A stretch of DNA of 64,000 bases, taken from the NCBI GenBank assembly GCA_028288485.1, contig JAQBNO010000127.1, positions 17,534 to 81,533 on the forward strand, written 5' to 3'. The notes under the pieces are model-generated. The model was not told where the DNA came from. It did not search any database and saw nothing but the letters and a program-made list of their open reading frames with translations. Below are positions 1-8,935 of this stretch, piece by piece. Source of the DNA: Segetibacter sp. GTDB lineage: Bacteria > Bacteroidota > Bacteroidia > Chitinophagales > Chitinophagaceae. Numbering within the stretch: position 1 is the stretch's first letter; the number at the start of each line of letters is the position of its first letter. The position numbers and the translations under genes were made by a program.

Positions 1-126
1 GCCGTTGATGTCGCTGTTGAGCTTATTATTGTAACTGTTCCTGCAAATATCATCACAGAACTTTTTGTCGATTCTGCCTTTTAGCACTTTATTGCATTCC
101 AGGCATGTCTTTTCTTTTGTTTCCAT
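1..126 (-). CDS. Zn-ribbon small protein (DUF2116-like), partial
   Basis: The frame is open from an ATG at 126 to the left edge of the window (42 codons), so the C-terminus is missing. It starts METKEKTCLECNKVLKGRID and carries a CxxC pair (CLEC) and a CxxxC pair (CDDIC) followed by RNSYNNK. This is the pattern of short zinc-ribbon proteins common in Bacteroidota. They are often written next to housekeeping genes and have no established function. It is divergent from ssb on the other strand, so the 180 bp between them should hold both promoters. The cysteines are seen directly; zinc binding is inferred from the family pattern. Confidence 0.7.
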   Translation of the reverse strand, partial: METKEKTCLECNKVLKGRIDKKFCDDICRNSYNNKLNSDING

Positions 127-306
127 GACAGTTCTTTTTTACAGTTGCTTCACTAAAGCTAGCTAATATTTATCCGTTTACAAGCGCTTATAAACATCTA
201 TATACGGCTATAAATGCTTAACTACCTACTACTACTTTAACCATGTTTCATCTTTGTATTGTCGATAGCAATTAAAATTTCAATCACAACATTAAAAATA
301 AATACA

Positions 307-633
307 ATGACAAACAAAGTACAACTGATCGGGCATTTAGGCGCAGATCCTGAAGTTAAAACATTAGATGGTGGTAAAAAGATGGCAAGAATTAATATTG
401 CCACCAACGAAACTTACACCAATGCCGCAGGAGAAAAGATAACTGAAACACAGTGGCATAACGTAGTAGCCTGGGGTAAAACAGCAGAAATAGCTGAAAA
501 GCTCTTTACTAAGGGCATGCAGGTTCTCATCGATGGTAAACTTGTAAACAGGAACTTTACCGATAAAGATGGTAATAAACGGTATGTTACCGAAGTGCAG
601 GCGCATGAGTTGCTCGCATTTTCCAAAAAGTAA
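307..633 (+). CDS. ssb: Single-stranded DNA-binding protein
   Basis: A 108-residue OB-fold protein starting MTNKVQLIGHLGADPEVK, with the family signature blocks RINIATNE, TQWHNVVAWGKTAE and the VxGKLxxR-like stretch IDGKLVNRNF. It binds ssDNA in replication and repair. The frame is open further upstream to a TTG at 259, but the SSB homology begins at the ATG at 307, which I take as the start. It is short. It ends LLAFSKK and lacks the acidic tail ending in a DDDIPF-like tip through which canonical SSBs recruit partners. It may therefore be an accessory SSB rather than the main replicative one. A 16-bp perfect inverted repeat follows the stop. Confidence 0.9.
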   Translation: MTNKVQLIGHLGADPEVKTLDGGKKMARINIATNETYTNAAGEKITETQWHNVVAWGKTAEIAEKLFTKGMQVLIDGKLVNRNFTDKDGNKRYVTEVQAHELLAFSKK

Positions 634-644
634 GTTGGATGAAT

Positions 645-688
645 TTTAAATGCCATTATTTGTGATAGTATTAATAATGGCATTTAAA
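645..688 (+). terminator. Perfect 16-bp hairpin after ssb
   Basis: Left arm 645-660 and right arm 673-688 are exact reverse complements (16 of 16) with a 12-nt loop, starting 12 nt after the ssb stop. The arms begin and end in A/T runs, so the hairpin can work as an intrinsic terminator with A-rich and T-rich flanks. There is no long T run after the stem. Confidence 0.6.
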
Positions 689-860
689 TGCGTCTTTTAA
701 AAATGGAGGAATTATAATAAGGTAACAACAGTGATAAGTTTTAATGCAATGTCGGCTGCATTGCATGCCCACTTCTCTTTCTGATGGTGCCTTTTAAAAA
801 GAATTCGGAAAAGCAGTTCGTATTGACCATACAAAAACCTGTAGGTTTATCTTTGCCGGT

Positions 861-1586
861 ATGAACAAAAAGCCTACGCTGTTTACTTCTCTTTCACCTG
901 CCCTACTTCACTTATTTGATTTAACTGACTCAATCGTTGTTATAATCGATGTTTTTCGGGCTACTTCAACAATAGCTACTGCTCTGTATAACGGAGCGGC
1001 AAGGGTAATACCGGTTTCAGGAGTTGACGAATGCAAAAAATTAGGCAATGAACTTGCAGGGTGTATTACAGCAGGCGAACGGGAAGGAAAAGTGATCGAA
1101 GGACTGCAGTACGGAAATTCCCCTGCTGAATATCCAAGAGAATTTATCCAGGGAAAAACATTGGTCTTAACAACGACGAATGGAACGAGGCTTTTGCACA
1201 TGGCCTTGGAGAAAGGGTGCTCTGAAGTAATTACAGGTTCATTTCCTAACCTTAGTGCAGTTTGCGATTATTTAATGAACCAGGAAAAAAATATAATTCT
1301 TGGTTGCTCGGCCTGGAAAGACAAGGTAAACCTTGAAGATACTTTATTTGCCGGCGCGGTAATAAACCGGGTAAAAGAGCATTTTACAATTCATGACGAT
1401 TCAAGTTTGATGGCAGAAGAGATGTATATGCTTCATAAGGATAATTTGTCGGAACTTATACAGCATACTACCCATTGGCACAGGCTTGCAGCGTACGGTT
1501 TACACAAAGATCTGCACTACTGCATTTCGATAGATGTTGCCAATGTGCTGCCTGTTTATAAAAACGGGAACCTCGTAATCGGATAA
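861..1586 (+). CDS. comB: 2-phosphosulfolactate phosphatase family protein
   Basis: A 241-residue protein with the ComB family signature IDVFRATSTI near residue 30, an acidic GEREGKVIEGLQYGNSP segment around residue 75, and TTTNGTR around 105. ComB removes phosphate from 2-phosphosulfolactate, a step known from coenzyme M synthesis. In Bacteroidota, which make no coenzyme M, the family probably acts in sulfolactate or capnine-type sulfonolipid precursor metabolism (inference). No other sulfonate gene is beside it, so the substrate is open. It is monocistronic, with non-coding DNA on both sides. Length matches the family. Confidence 0.85.
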   Translation: MNKKPTLFTSLSPALLHLFDLTDSIVVIIDVFRATSTIATALYNGAARVIPVSGVDECKKLGNELAGCITAGEREGKVIEGLQYGNSPAEYPREFIQGKTLVLTTTNGTRLLHMALEKGCSEVITGSFPNLSAVCDYLMNQEKNIILGCSAWKDKVNLEDTLFAGAVINRVKEHFTIHDDSSLMAEEMYMLHKDNLSELIQHTTHWHRLAAYGLHKDLHYCISIDVANVLPVYKNGNLVIG

Positions 1587-2135
1587 TTCAGCTGATAAAA
1601 TGCTGATACCCAGGAATAACAGTTGAATAAGGAGAGGAAAGCGCGACTTTCTAAACATAATTTTCGGTTATACGCGACAGAGAGGAACGGTTCTATATCT
1701 TCTTTTAGAAGTTGCCATAAAACTATACGGTACAAGTGAGTGACACAACCGGAGTTGCTTCAAAATACTGTTGCTCGTCACAAAAACACAAAACTCACAC
1801 TTTACGAGGTAGGTTTAGCGTTTATATTATTGAGAGCTGCAATAATATTTATCATGGTAATAAGTACGGCTCGAAGAAAGTGCGGGAGTAGAAATGTGGC
1901 TGCAATTGGGGCGTGATTCAAAGCTTTGTTGATAATAATTTACCTGTTATATATATTATTCTTAACAAACATTTCATTCACATCCTCCATGTTGCCCTGC
2001 TTACTGACAGCTTTTCCTTTACTTTTGCGAATTGACCTTTTTTGGAGTGAGACGACTGTTGACAGGGGTGTGATGACAGGAAAAACTGTAATTGTAACTG
2101 CTGTCATCCGTCATCTGTCAACATAATAACTATAC
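1587..2135. other. Intergenic region with one dispersed repeat
   Basis: 549 bp with no convincing gene. It contains a box B-box A repeat at 1730-1786. Around 1798-1880 a short frame reads like a membrane helix followed by Arg/Lys (STARRK). It may be a relic of a permease end, but it is too short to identify. Confidence 0.5.
1730..1786 (-). repeat. Dispersed A/B repeat, copy 1
   Basis: Box B GTACAAGTGAGTGACACAAC begins at 1730. A degenerate box A (GCTCGTCACAAAAA) follows about 23 nt later. Strand is given as the direction box A to box B. Confidence 0.7.
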
Positions 2136-5100
2136 ATGGCATTACCGCATTTGATAAAACATATTTATAATAACGGAACGGACGAAGTGATTCGGCGGGG
2201 AAAGAAGATACACGCAATTGCGAATGTAGAACTAATGGATTACGATGACCTGATGGCTGCCGTAACTTTTCGCGTAAAAGACGATATCTATTCAACGTAT
2301 TATAAGGTTCAGATAAATAAGTTTAAAGAAGCTTCTACTTTAACGCTTCGTTGCAGTTGTCCCTATAACCTGGGAGAAATTTGTCGGCATGAAGCTGCAG
2401 CTTTATTCCAATTGCAGGAACTGCTTGACAGGAACATGCTCGATGAGAAAGATCTTCTTTACGACCAGAAGCATACGGTTGTAAAAATGAAACAGCTGGA
2501 TCTTAAAATGATCAGGCTGCTTACCTCTCCGCAATCCTATACCGAAGCTGAAGAGTTTTTACGCAGCAATAAGGCAACAATACTGGAGGCCAAAGATGAA
2601 AGAGTAAAAGCTGAGGTTGAAGTTGATGGAGAAAAATACAAAGTGCTGATCCAAAAAAATGAGGAAAGGAACTTTGATACAAGTTGCCACTGCGACAGTG
2701 ACGACAAGCATCCTTTATGTTTGCACAAAACAATTGTGCTGGTTCAATTACTTGGCCGTTATGGAGTGGGCTATTTTGATACCATTCGCAATTGGGACAA
2801 AGAAAAAAACAAGCTGCTCGAAGCATACGGCTATTCTCTTTCCGACAACCTTAAAGGAAAATTTGAATTTGCATACAAAGACGGAAAGCCCTTTTTAAGG
2901 GTTCTTGATACATCGATAAAAAGGATAGCTCCTCCTGCTCTTGGTTTTCAAAAAAAACCTGTAATGGAGGCGCCGCTTGCCGAAGTTGAAGTGGCTGAAG
3001 AAGAAACCAGCCACGCCGCCATGCAACTTGGATTGGTATTTATCGGTAACGACGACCAATACCCTTTTATCCAGGTGGAAGGAGTGCAGGGAGAGGTAAA
3101 TGATGAAAGAAACGCTTTTTCATCGAAAGTTGAAAAACTCGATCTGAACAAGTACATAAATACAGAGGTCTTTAGTGACGACGACAAAATGCTTGTGCAG
3201 CAATTGCGGAAATTGTTGCCTACCGAAATAACCCGCTACTTAAACCGTAATTCTCCCTTCAGCGGTATCTGGGAAAATATTGTACAGCAACATAACGACG
3301 AATTGCCAGAAGAAACGCGAAACCTGATCGTTGAGTTTCTTCATCCGCGCTTTAAAAAACTATTTGCCGATTCAAGTCCTGACTTTACTTTCCAGTTACC
3401 GCCACGTAAACCTTATACTACGGCTAACCTTAAAAAGGTTCACTTAAGTGAAGAGCCTGCCTTATTAAGCTTCAATATTACTTTCAACGCCGGGGTTTAC
3501 GAAGTTCAGTGCTTTGTTAAGCTAAACCATACCGAAGTACCGGTAGCTGAAAATGAAAGCAATTCTCCGCTGGTTTTTTTTAATAATGATTCGCTTTATT
3601 TGTTCCAGAGGCCAAAAGACGCATTACTGGTAGAAAAGTTTTTACCGCAGGGTAAAATAAAAATACCTGAAAAAGACTGGGGTCGCCAGTTACAGGAAAT
3701 GATTCTGCCGCTGGCCAAAGAATACAATGTTCAGTTTAATAATGTTAAACGGGAAGATATAAAGGATATAAAGCCCGAGGTAAAGTTGATGTTGAAAGAG
3801 AAAGGGGATTACCTCTTGTTTCAGCCGGTTTTTATTTATAGGGGTTATGAGGTAAAACAGAATGATAAAGAAAAGATCATCATCCCTCAACAGGACAGGT
3901 TGCTGGTTATTCAAAGGAATGTAGAAGAAGAACAGGCATTTATACAAAAAGTATCCGGATTGCACTCGCAGTTTATTCGTCCTGATGATTCTGACAGCCT
4001 TGTTTTGAAAGGTGTTGAAGTATTAAAGAACAACTGGTTCTTCCTTTTTATAGATGCTATGAAGGACATGGAAATTCCGGTATTTGGGTTTGAAGCTTTA
4101 AAAAACTTCAGGTTCAATACTGCGAAGCCATCTACTAAAATCTACATCAGCAGCCATACCGATTGGTTTGACGCCAAAGTGGAAATTTTCTTCGGCGAAC
4201 AAAAAATCACGGTAGCGGATGTAAAAAAAGCACTGGCAAACAAGCAACAGTTTGTTCAGCTGCAGGATGGTTCTTTGGGTATTTTACCTGAAGAATGGAT
4301 TAAGAAATATTCGTTATTATTTAGAGTGGGAGAAGGCAAAAGCGAAAAGATGAAGCTAAGCCGTTACCACTTTAGCGTAATCGAGGAGTTGTACGAAAAC
4401 CGTAACGAAGAAGAGTTGTTCTTCCAACTGGAAGAACGCTACGATAAACTGAAAGAGTTTAAGAACATTGAACCGATCGAGGCTCCACAACACCTGAAAC
4501 CTATTTTGAGGCCTTACCAGGCATCTGGTTTTCAGTGGCTGAATTATTTACACGAGGTGAAATGGGGCGGTATACTTGCCGACGACATGGGTCTTGGTAA
4601 GACCGTCCAGGCGCTTTCTTTTATTCAACATATAAAAGATACCAAAGGCTCCTTAAAAGCGCTGGTGGTTTGTCCAACAACGCTGATGTATAACTGGGAG
4701 AATGAAATTAAAAAGTTCACCCAATCCCTTACTTATTATATTCATCATGGAGGGGCAAGGGATAAAAAACTCGTTTCGCATCCGCAGGTTGATATCATTA
4801 TTACAACCTACGGAACATTAAGAAGCGATATAAAATCTTTTGTTGAACCAGAATTTGATTATATAATTCTTGATGAAAGCCAGGCAATTAAGAACCCGTC
4901 GAGCAAGGTTACCAAAGCAGCGAGCCTGTTAAAAGCTAAAAGCCGCTTGTGTTTGAGTGGTACGCCTTTGCAAAACAATACGTTTGATGTGTTTGCGCAA
5001 ATGAATTTCCTAAACCCGGGCATGCTGGGTACAATGGAATTCTTTAAACAAGAGTTTGCGGTTCCCATCGATAAATTCGGGGAAAAAGAGCAGAAGGAAC

Positions 5101-5894
5101 ATCTTAGAAAGTTGTTGTTCCCATTTATCCTGCGCAGAACGAAAGAGCAGGTGGCAAAAGACCTTCCCGATAAAACCGAAATGATCCTGTTTTGCGAAAT
5201 GGGTGATGAACAACGGAAAATCTATGAAGCTTACCGCAACGATTTCCGGGATAAGATTTTGGGTGTGGTAGAGAGCCAGGGAATTGGAAAGTCGCAATTA
5301 ACCATTTTGCAAGGCTTAATGAAACTTCGCCAGATCTGCGACAGCCCGGCAATAATGAAGGATGATGAAACTTTTCCGAACGTGTCTATTAAGTTAGATG
5401 AACTCGTTAGAGAAATAACGGAAAACATCAGTGATCATAAAGCGTTGATATTCTCCCAGTTCCTTGGAATGCTGGCGCTCATCCGCCAAAGGCTCGAAGA
5501 AATGGGCGTAAAATACGAATATTTCGACGGCAGCACCACTGCCATTGATCGTGAAAAGGCTATCCAGGGTTTCCAAAACGACGACACTTGCCGCGTATTC
5601 CTGATTTCATTAAAAGCAGGCGGCGTTGGTCTTAACCTTACCGCCGCTGACTATGTTTATATTGTAGACCCATGGTGGAACCCTGCAGTAGAACAACAAG
5701 CCATTGACCGAACTCACCGTATTGGCCAAACAAAAAACATTTTTGCATACCGGATGATCTGTAAAGACACGGTTGAAGATAAAATTTTAAAACTGCAGGA
5801 AAAGAAAAGGGCGCTTGCTGCCGACCTCATAACCGATGACGCGGGCTTCGTTAAGAACCTTACACGTGAAGACCTGGAATACCTGTTCAGTTAA
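2136..5894 (+). CDS. SNF2-family helicase with SWIM zinc finger
   Basis: A 1252-residue DEAD/H-type ATP-dependent DNA translocase. A SWIM finger (CSCPYNLGEICRH) lies near residues 72-84, and a second Cys/His cluster (CHCDSDDKHPLCLH) near 184. A long unassigned middle precedes the SNF2 motor. The motor shows motif I DDMGLGKTVQ (about 815), motif II DESQ (about 911; the usual DEGH/DEAH is replaced), motif III SGTPLQNN (about 948), and the helicase C block GGVGLNLTAADYV with WWNPAVEQQAIDRTHRIGQ (about 1165-1200). The SWIM finger is a DNA- or protein-binding module. Chromatin-like or repair roles are proposed for bacterial members, but the function is not established. It is monocistronic, with a hairpin terminator directly after it. 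Confidence 0.92.
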   Translation: MALPHLIKHIYNNGTDEVIRRGKKIHAIANVELMDYDDLMAAVTFRVKDDIYSTYYKVQINKFKEASTLTLRCSCPYNLGEICRHEAAALFQLQELLDRNMLDEKDLLYDQKHTVVKMKQLDLKMIRLLTSPQSYTEAEEFLRSNKATILEAKDERVKAEVEVDGEKYKVLIQKNEERNFDTSCHCDSDDKHPLCLHKTIVLVQLLGRYGVGYFDTIRNWDKEKNKLLEAYGYSLSDNLKGKFEFAYKDGKPFLRVLDTSIKRIAPPALGFQKKPVMEAPLAEVEVAEEETSHAAMQLGLVFIGNDDQYPFIQVEGVQGEVNDERNAFSSKVEKLDLNKYINTEVFSDDDKMLVQQLRKLLPTEITRYLNRNSPFSGIWENIVQQHNDELPEETRNLIVEFLHPRFKKLFADSSPDFTFQLPPRKPYTTANLKKVHLSEEPALLSFNITFNAGVYEVQCFVKLNHTEVPVAENESNSPLVFFNNDSLYLFQRPKDALLVEKFLPQGKIKIPEKDWGRQLQEMILPLAKEYNVQFNNVKREDIKDIKPEVKLMLKEKGDYLLFQPVFIYRGYEVKQNDKEKIIIPQQDRLLVIQRNVEEEQAFIQKVSGLHSQFIRPDDSDSLVLKGVEVLKNNWFFLFIDAMKDMEIPVFGFEALKNFRFNTAKPSTKIYISSHTDWFDAKVEIFFGEQKITVADVKKALANKQQFVQLQDGSLGILPEEWIKKYSLLFRVGEGKSEKMKLSRYHFSVIEELYENRNEEELFFQLEERYDKLKEFKNIEPIEAPQHLKPILRPYQASGFQWLNYLHEVKWGGILADDMGLGKTVQALSFIQHIKDTKGSLKALVVCPTTLMYNWENEIKKFTQSLTYYIHHGGARDKKLVSHPQVDIIITTYGTLRSDIKSFVEPEFDYIILDESQAIKNPSSKVTKAASLLKAKSRLCLSGTPLQNNTFDVFAQMNFLNPGMLGTMEFFKQEFAVPIDKFGEKEQKEHLRKLLFPFILRRTKEQVAKDLPDKTEMILFCEMGDEQRKIYEAYRNDFRDKILGVVESQGIGKSQLTILQGLMKLRQICDSPAIMKDDETFPNVSIKLDELVREITENISDHKALIFSQFLGMLALIRQRLEEMGVKYEYFDGSTTAIDREKAIQGFQNDDTCRVFLISLKAGGVGLNLTAADYVYIVDPWWNPAVEQQAIDRTHRIGQTKNIFAYRMICKDTVEDKILKLQEKKRALAADLITDDAGFVKNLTREDLEYLFS

Positions 5895-5913
5895 AAATAA
5901 ACATTTTAAGATG

Positions 5914-5948
5914 TGCCGGTAGCTTTTGGTTACCGGCATTTGTTTTTT
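5914..5948 (+). terminator. Intrinsic terminator after SNF2 gene
   Basis: Stem TGCCGGTA (5914-5921) pairs with TACCGGCA (5931-5938), with a 9-nt loop, followed by a T-rich tract to 5948. It lies 19 nt after the stop codon. Confidence 0.75.
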
Positions 5949-5978
5949 ATAGCCGGCCTGACTAATAATACAATATTC

Positions 5979-6030
5979 TTTTTTGTTACCAGCTTCAGTA
6001 CCGCAGGCATCACCGTTGCGTCGCAATCCG
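5979..6030 (+). repeat. Dispersed A/B repeat, copy 2 (left half of pair)
   Basis: Box A TTTTTTGTTACCAGC (5979-5993) leads to box B of the GTTGCGTCGCAATC type (6015-6028). It faces copy 3: bases 6007-6028 match the reverse complement of 6134-6155 at 21 of 22 positions. Confidence 0.75.
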
Positions 6031-6133
6031 TTTATCTGTATATCTTTTGGCACCTTTTTATAAATGTGGCTAGTAATTGCAGGCGGGTGTTTGCAGCGGA
6101 GGCTAACGCAACAAATTGGTTTGCCGATGAAGT

Positions 6134-6182
6134 GATTGCGACGCAACGATGATGCCATGGAATTACTTTGCAGGTATCAAAA
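6134..6182 (-). repeat. Dispersed A/B repeat, copy 3 (right half of pair)
   Basis: Box B GATTGCGACGCAACGATG at 6134 is followed by box A GCAGGTATCAAAA at 6170-6182. It is inverted relative to copy 2 with 105 bp between the 22-nt arms, so box A is on the outside of the pair. Confidence 0.75.
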
Positions 6183-6507
6183 TTGTAGAACAATAGAGAA
6201 GGCTTCTTGATGCGCGGCGAAAATGTTTTAATTGTTACCGGTTCTGAATAAAACATTCATAACAGGAAGGTACAACGATTTCTTTTTGTTTTAATTTAGT
6301 GGTATCTTTTATCGATCTTTCGCTTAAAGCTACATAGAAGGCTATCTTTTTACCAAATTCTACCGAATCTCCTGTTATTTTCCACTTATTTGGAAAACTT
6401 GCGTTAAATGATATAAAATTGCATATTAGTGTAATAGGCAATATTAAAGAATTAGTACTTATTTTTTTGAAACGGAGATAACCTATTGAGTATATAGATA
6501 AGCTTTT

Positions 6508-7866
6508 ATGACAAATGCAAGGAAAATACTATGGAGCAAAAAACAGGATCCACAATTTCATGAATTTCTTGAGTTGGAAAAAGCAAAATCAAACGCACTT
6601 GGAATTCAAGGCCTTTCATTTGGACTTTTCTTAATTTTTCTCCTACCCGGCCTGGGTCTCGACCTTATTATTAATCTGAAAGTTTTATCGGTCGGAGGGC
6701 CGAAAATTCATTTGATTATTTTTCATCTGACGGCATTAGTCCTTAATGTAATCTCGTATGTTATTGCGACGAGGTTTCTGAGGCAATTAAAAACAGGAGT
6801 TTTCCCCCCGGCGACGCGAAAGAAATTCGTTATGTTTTCAATGCTCTATCCATCCGTTATGCTAATGGTGGGTATCACACGGTCATTACTCGACCAGCTG
6901 GATACTTCTCATCTTTTGTTTTATGTATTAGCGCTTAACCTGATTGTTGCGACTATTCATTTACACCAACGCATTAGTTTGTTTATTTTAATTCCTCCCA
7001 TGCTGTTTGCATGGGTTTTAAACTTTTTATATGCAGATGGCTATCCTTTCATTTTAGTTTCCTTTATCGGTTGGTCGTTTGCAATTACTGTCGGAGCATA
7101 TGTTGCCAATTCTTTGTTGTATAATAACCTTATTGAAAGAGTTCTCCAAAAAGAAGTCAACCGGTTACAAAACCTTAGTCTTTTAAAATCAAACGAATCG
7201 AAAGATCGTATTTTGGGTATGGTAGCCCATGATCTTCGAACTCCCGTTGCTAACATTGATCAGCTAATTGAGTTTATTTCTCATCCCACTACCAGCGAAG
7301 CGGAACAAAAACAATTTTATGCCCTTATTAAGCAAAGTTGCGACCAGGCATTTAATATAATAGCAGATATCCTTGAAAGTAGCGGGAGTAATAAAACCGA
7401 AATGCAAAAGGTTCCTACAGATTTGAACATATTGATAGAAAAGGTACTTAAAGTGCAGGCTTCGAACCTTGCCCATAAACAATTAGATGTTCATTTTAAT
7501 AAACAAGGCACGGCTGTAATTGCTGATATTGACCCTTCCAAGATTGAAAGGGTGATTGATAACCTTATATCAAATGCCATTAAGTTTACTGCGAACCAGG
7601 GAAAGGTAGAAGTATCATGTTATTTGCAAGCAAATCATGCTTGCCTGAAAGTGCAAGACAGCGGCATTGGCATCCCGGAGAAAATGTTGCCTTATATTTT
7701 TGAGCCTTTTTCCAAAGCCCGCCGTAAAGGACTGGATGGAGAAAAAACCGTGGGCCTTGGCCTTTCCATCGTTAAAAATATAGTGGAACTGCATGGCGGA
7801 AAGATTTCAGTAGACAGCGTTGATCACCAGGGAACTACGATAGAAATTAGTTTGCCTGTTCGATAA
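6508..7866 (+). CDS. Membrane-bound sensor histidine kinase
   Basis: A 452-residue two-component kinase. About six hydrophobic helices fill residues 35-215 and there is no obvious extracellular domain, so the signal may be sensed in the membrane. A short linker leads to HisKA with the H box MVAHDLRTP (His at about 241) and the ATPase domain with N box NLISNAIKFT (about 352), DSGIGIP (about 385) and GLGLSIVKNI (about 415). There is no receiver domain and no response regulator beside it, so the partner is elsewhere. One candidate is the single-domain regulator at 38487, but nothing here links them. It is transcribed alone, with repeats upstream. Confidence 0.93.
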   Translation: MTNARKILWSKKQDPQFHEFLELEKAKSNALGIQGLSFGLFLIFLLPGLGLDLIINLKVLSVGGPKIHLIIFHLTALVLNVISYVIATRFLRQLKTGVFPPATRKKFVMFSMLYPSVMLMVGITRSLLDQLDTSHLLFYVLALNLIVATIHLHQRISLFILIPPMLFAWVLNFLYADGYPFILVSFIGWSFAITVGAYVANSLLYNNLIERVLQKEVNRLQNLSLLKSNESKDRILGMVAHDLRTPVANIDQLIEFISHPTTSEAEQKQFYALIKQSCDQAFNIIADILESSGSNKTEMQKVPTDLNILIEKVLKVQASNLAHKQLDVHFNKQGTAVIADIDPSKIERVIDNLISNAIKFTANQGKVEVSCYLQANHACLKVQDSGIGIPEKMLPYIFEPFSKARRKGLDGEKTVGLGLSIVKNIVELHGGKISVDSVDHQGTTIEISLPVR

Positions 7867-8201
7867 AAGGACGTTCTTTTAACTGCTGTTTAATTCACAA
7901 CAAAACTTTATAAAAAAATGTAGGGTAAATTTTAGAAAGTATTATACTTTTACACCGCAAATTATTTTTCACAATTTGATTGATGTAAGAAGTTGAAAAA
8001 TTCTATAACCCATACATATGTTTCTGCAAGTCACCCTTCTTTAAATGGTGCTGTACATTATTTGGGTACAACCAACTTCCTTTTTCTTATCCGACGACCA
8101 CGTATCTGATTTAGGTCTTACAACCCCAGTAAGATATACAGGTGAAATTTAACCTGTTTGGCACGATCTTCTTTACAACATTCTATAATTCTTTTTTCAA
8201 C
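7867..8201. other. Leader region of the arginine operon
   Basis: 335 bp between the kinase and the first arginine gene. No gene is seen. An AT-rich stretch near 7935-7955 includes TACTTTTA (7945-7952), one mismatch from the Bacteroidota -7 element TAnnTTTG, but I see no matching -33 TTTG at the right distance. It probably carries the operon promoter; I cannot place it or any ArgR box with confidence. Confidence 0.35.
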
Positions 8202-8903
8202 GTGGATCAGCAAATTATTATCAAAGTAGCCACAAGTGGCGATGTTAAATATTCAACAACTATTACCGACGAGATGGAAGCTTCGGCTAAAGCCAGGGGA
8301 ACCGGCATAGCTAAGCGTAGTCCTGAATATGTGGCAAAAAAAATGGAAGAAGGTAAAGCGGTAATAGCCGTTACGCCCGACGGAACATGGGTAGGCTTCT
8401 GCTACATTGAAGCCTGGGGGCACGACCAGTTCGTAGCTAACAGTGGCTTAATTGTAGCTCCTGCCTTCCGTAAAAGCGGGGTTGCAAAACAGATAAAAAA
8501 GAGAATTTTTGATTTGTCGAGAGAAAAATATCCCACTTCAAAAATATTTGGCCTGACTACAGGTTTGGCTGTTATGAAAATTAACAGTGAACTCGGCTAT
8601 GAACCGGTTACTTACTCTGAATTAACCGACGACGAACAATTTTGGGCGGGCTGTAAAGCTTGCGTCAACTACGAAACACTAATGAGCAAAGACAGGAAGA
8701 ACTGTTTTTGTACTGCAATGCTTTATGATCCGGCCGATCACTACGAGCCTGAAGAAACAGCTGCAGATTTTCAATTAAAATCAAACCTGTACGAACGCTT
8801 CATGAACGTAAAGAAAAGCCGTTTGCTGAAGCTGTTAAAAAAGAAAAAGCCTGAAAGTAAAGAGAAGGCAAAGTCTCTTCTTAACCTCTTTTTTAACTTA
8901 TAA
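8202..8903 (+). CDS. GNAT-family N-acetyltransferase, first gene of arg operon
   Basis: GNAT fold protein with the acetyl-CoA-binding region ANSGLIVAPAFRKSGVAKQIKKR (about residues 85-107 of the 8202 start). A Cys-rich C-terminal half follows (CKACVN, NCFCTAM). The frame is open to a GTG at 8142. I prefer the in-frame GTG at 8202 because homologues of this operon gene begin at the QIIIKVA block and the extra 20 residues are a poor hydrophobic stretch; 8142 remains possible. It stands 32 bp before argG. Bacteroidota lack a classical argA next to these genes, so this GNAT protein is a good candidate for the N-acylglutamate synthase that starts the pathway (inference). Confidence 0.8.
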   Translation: MDQQIIIKVATSGDVKYSTTITDEMEASAKARGTGIAKRSPEYVAKKMEEGKAVIAVTPDGTWVGFCYIEAWGHDQFVANSGLIVAPAFRKSGVAKQIKKRIFDLSREKYPTSKIFGLTTGLAVMKINSELGYEPVTYSELTDDEQFWAGCKACVNYETLMSKDRKNCFCTAMLYDPADHYEPEETAADFQLKSNLYERFMNVKKSRLLKLLKKKKPESKEKAKSLLNLFFNL

Positions 8904-8935
8904 TCTCTCTTCATTTTCCTAAATATGCTCCTGTA

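Larger units (their letters stand above)
5895..6507. other. Intergenic region with inverted repeat pair
   Basis: 613 bp without a gene. It holds the SNF2 terminator and a composite of two dispersed repeats facing each other (5979-6182). Several frames are open here on both strands, but they are created by the repeats and match no protein family I recognise. Confidence 0.6.

Noticed and set aside
1926..2126. 66-residue hydrophobic ORF upstream of the SNF2 gene
   Set aside because: It starts in AT-rich DNA without a family match and its composition looks like chance.
5787..6256. Two overlapping minus-strand frames spanning the repeat pair
   Set aside because: They are created by the inverted repeats and contain the end of the SNF2 gene in antisense; not protein-like.
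7867..8201. T-box or arginine riboswitch in the arg leader
   Set aside because: No specifier-loop or conserved T-box core could be found by eye.
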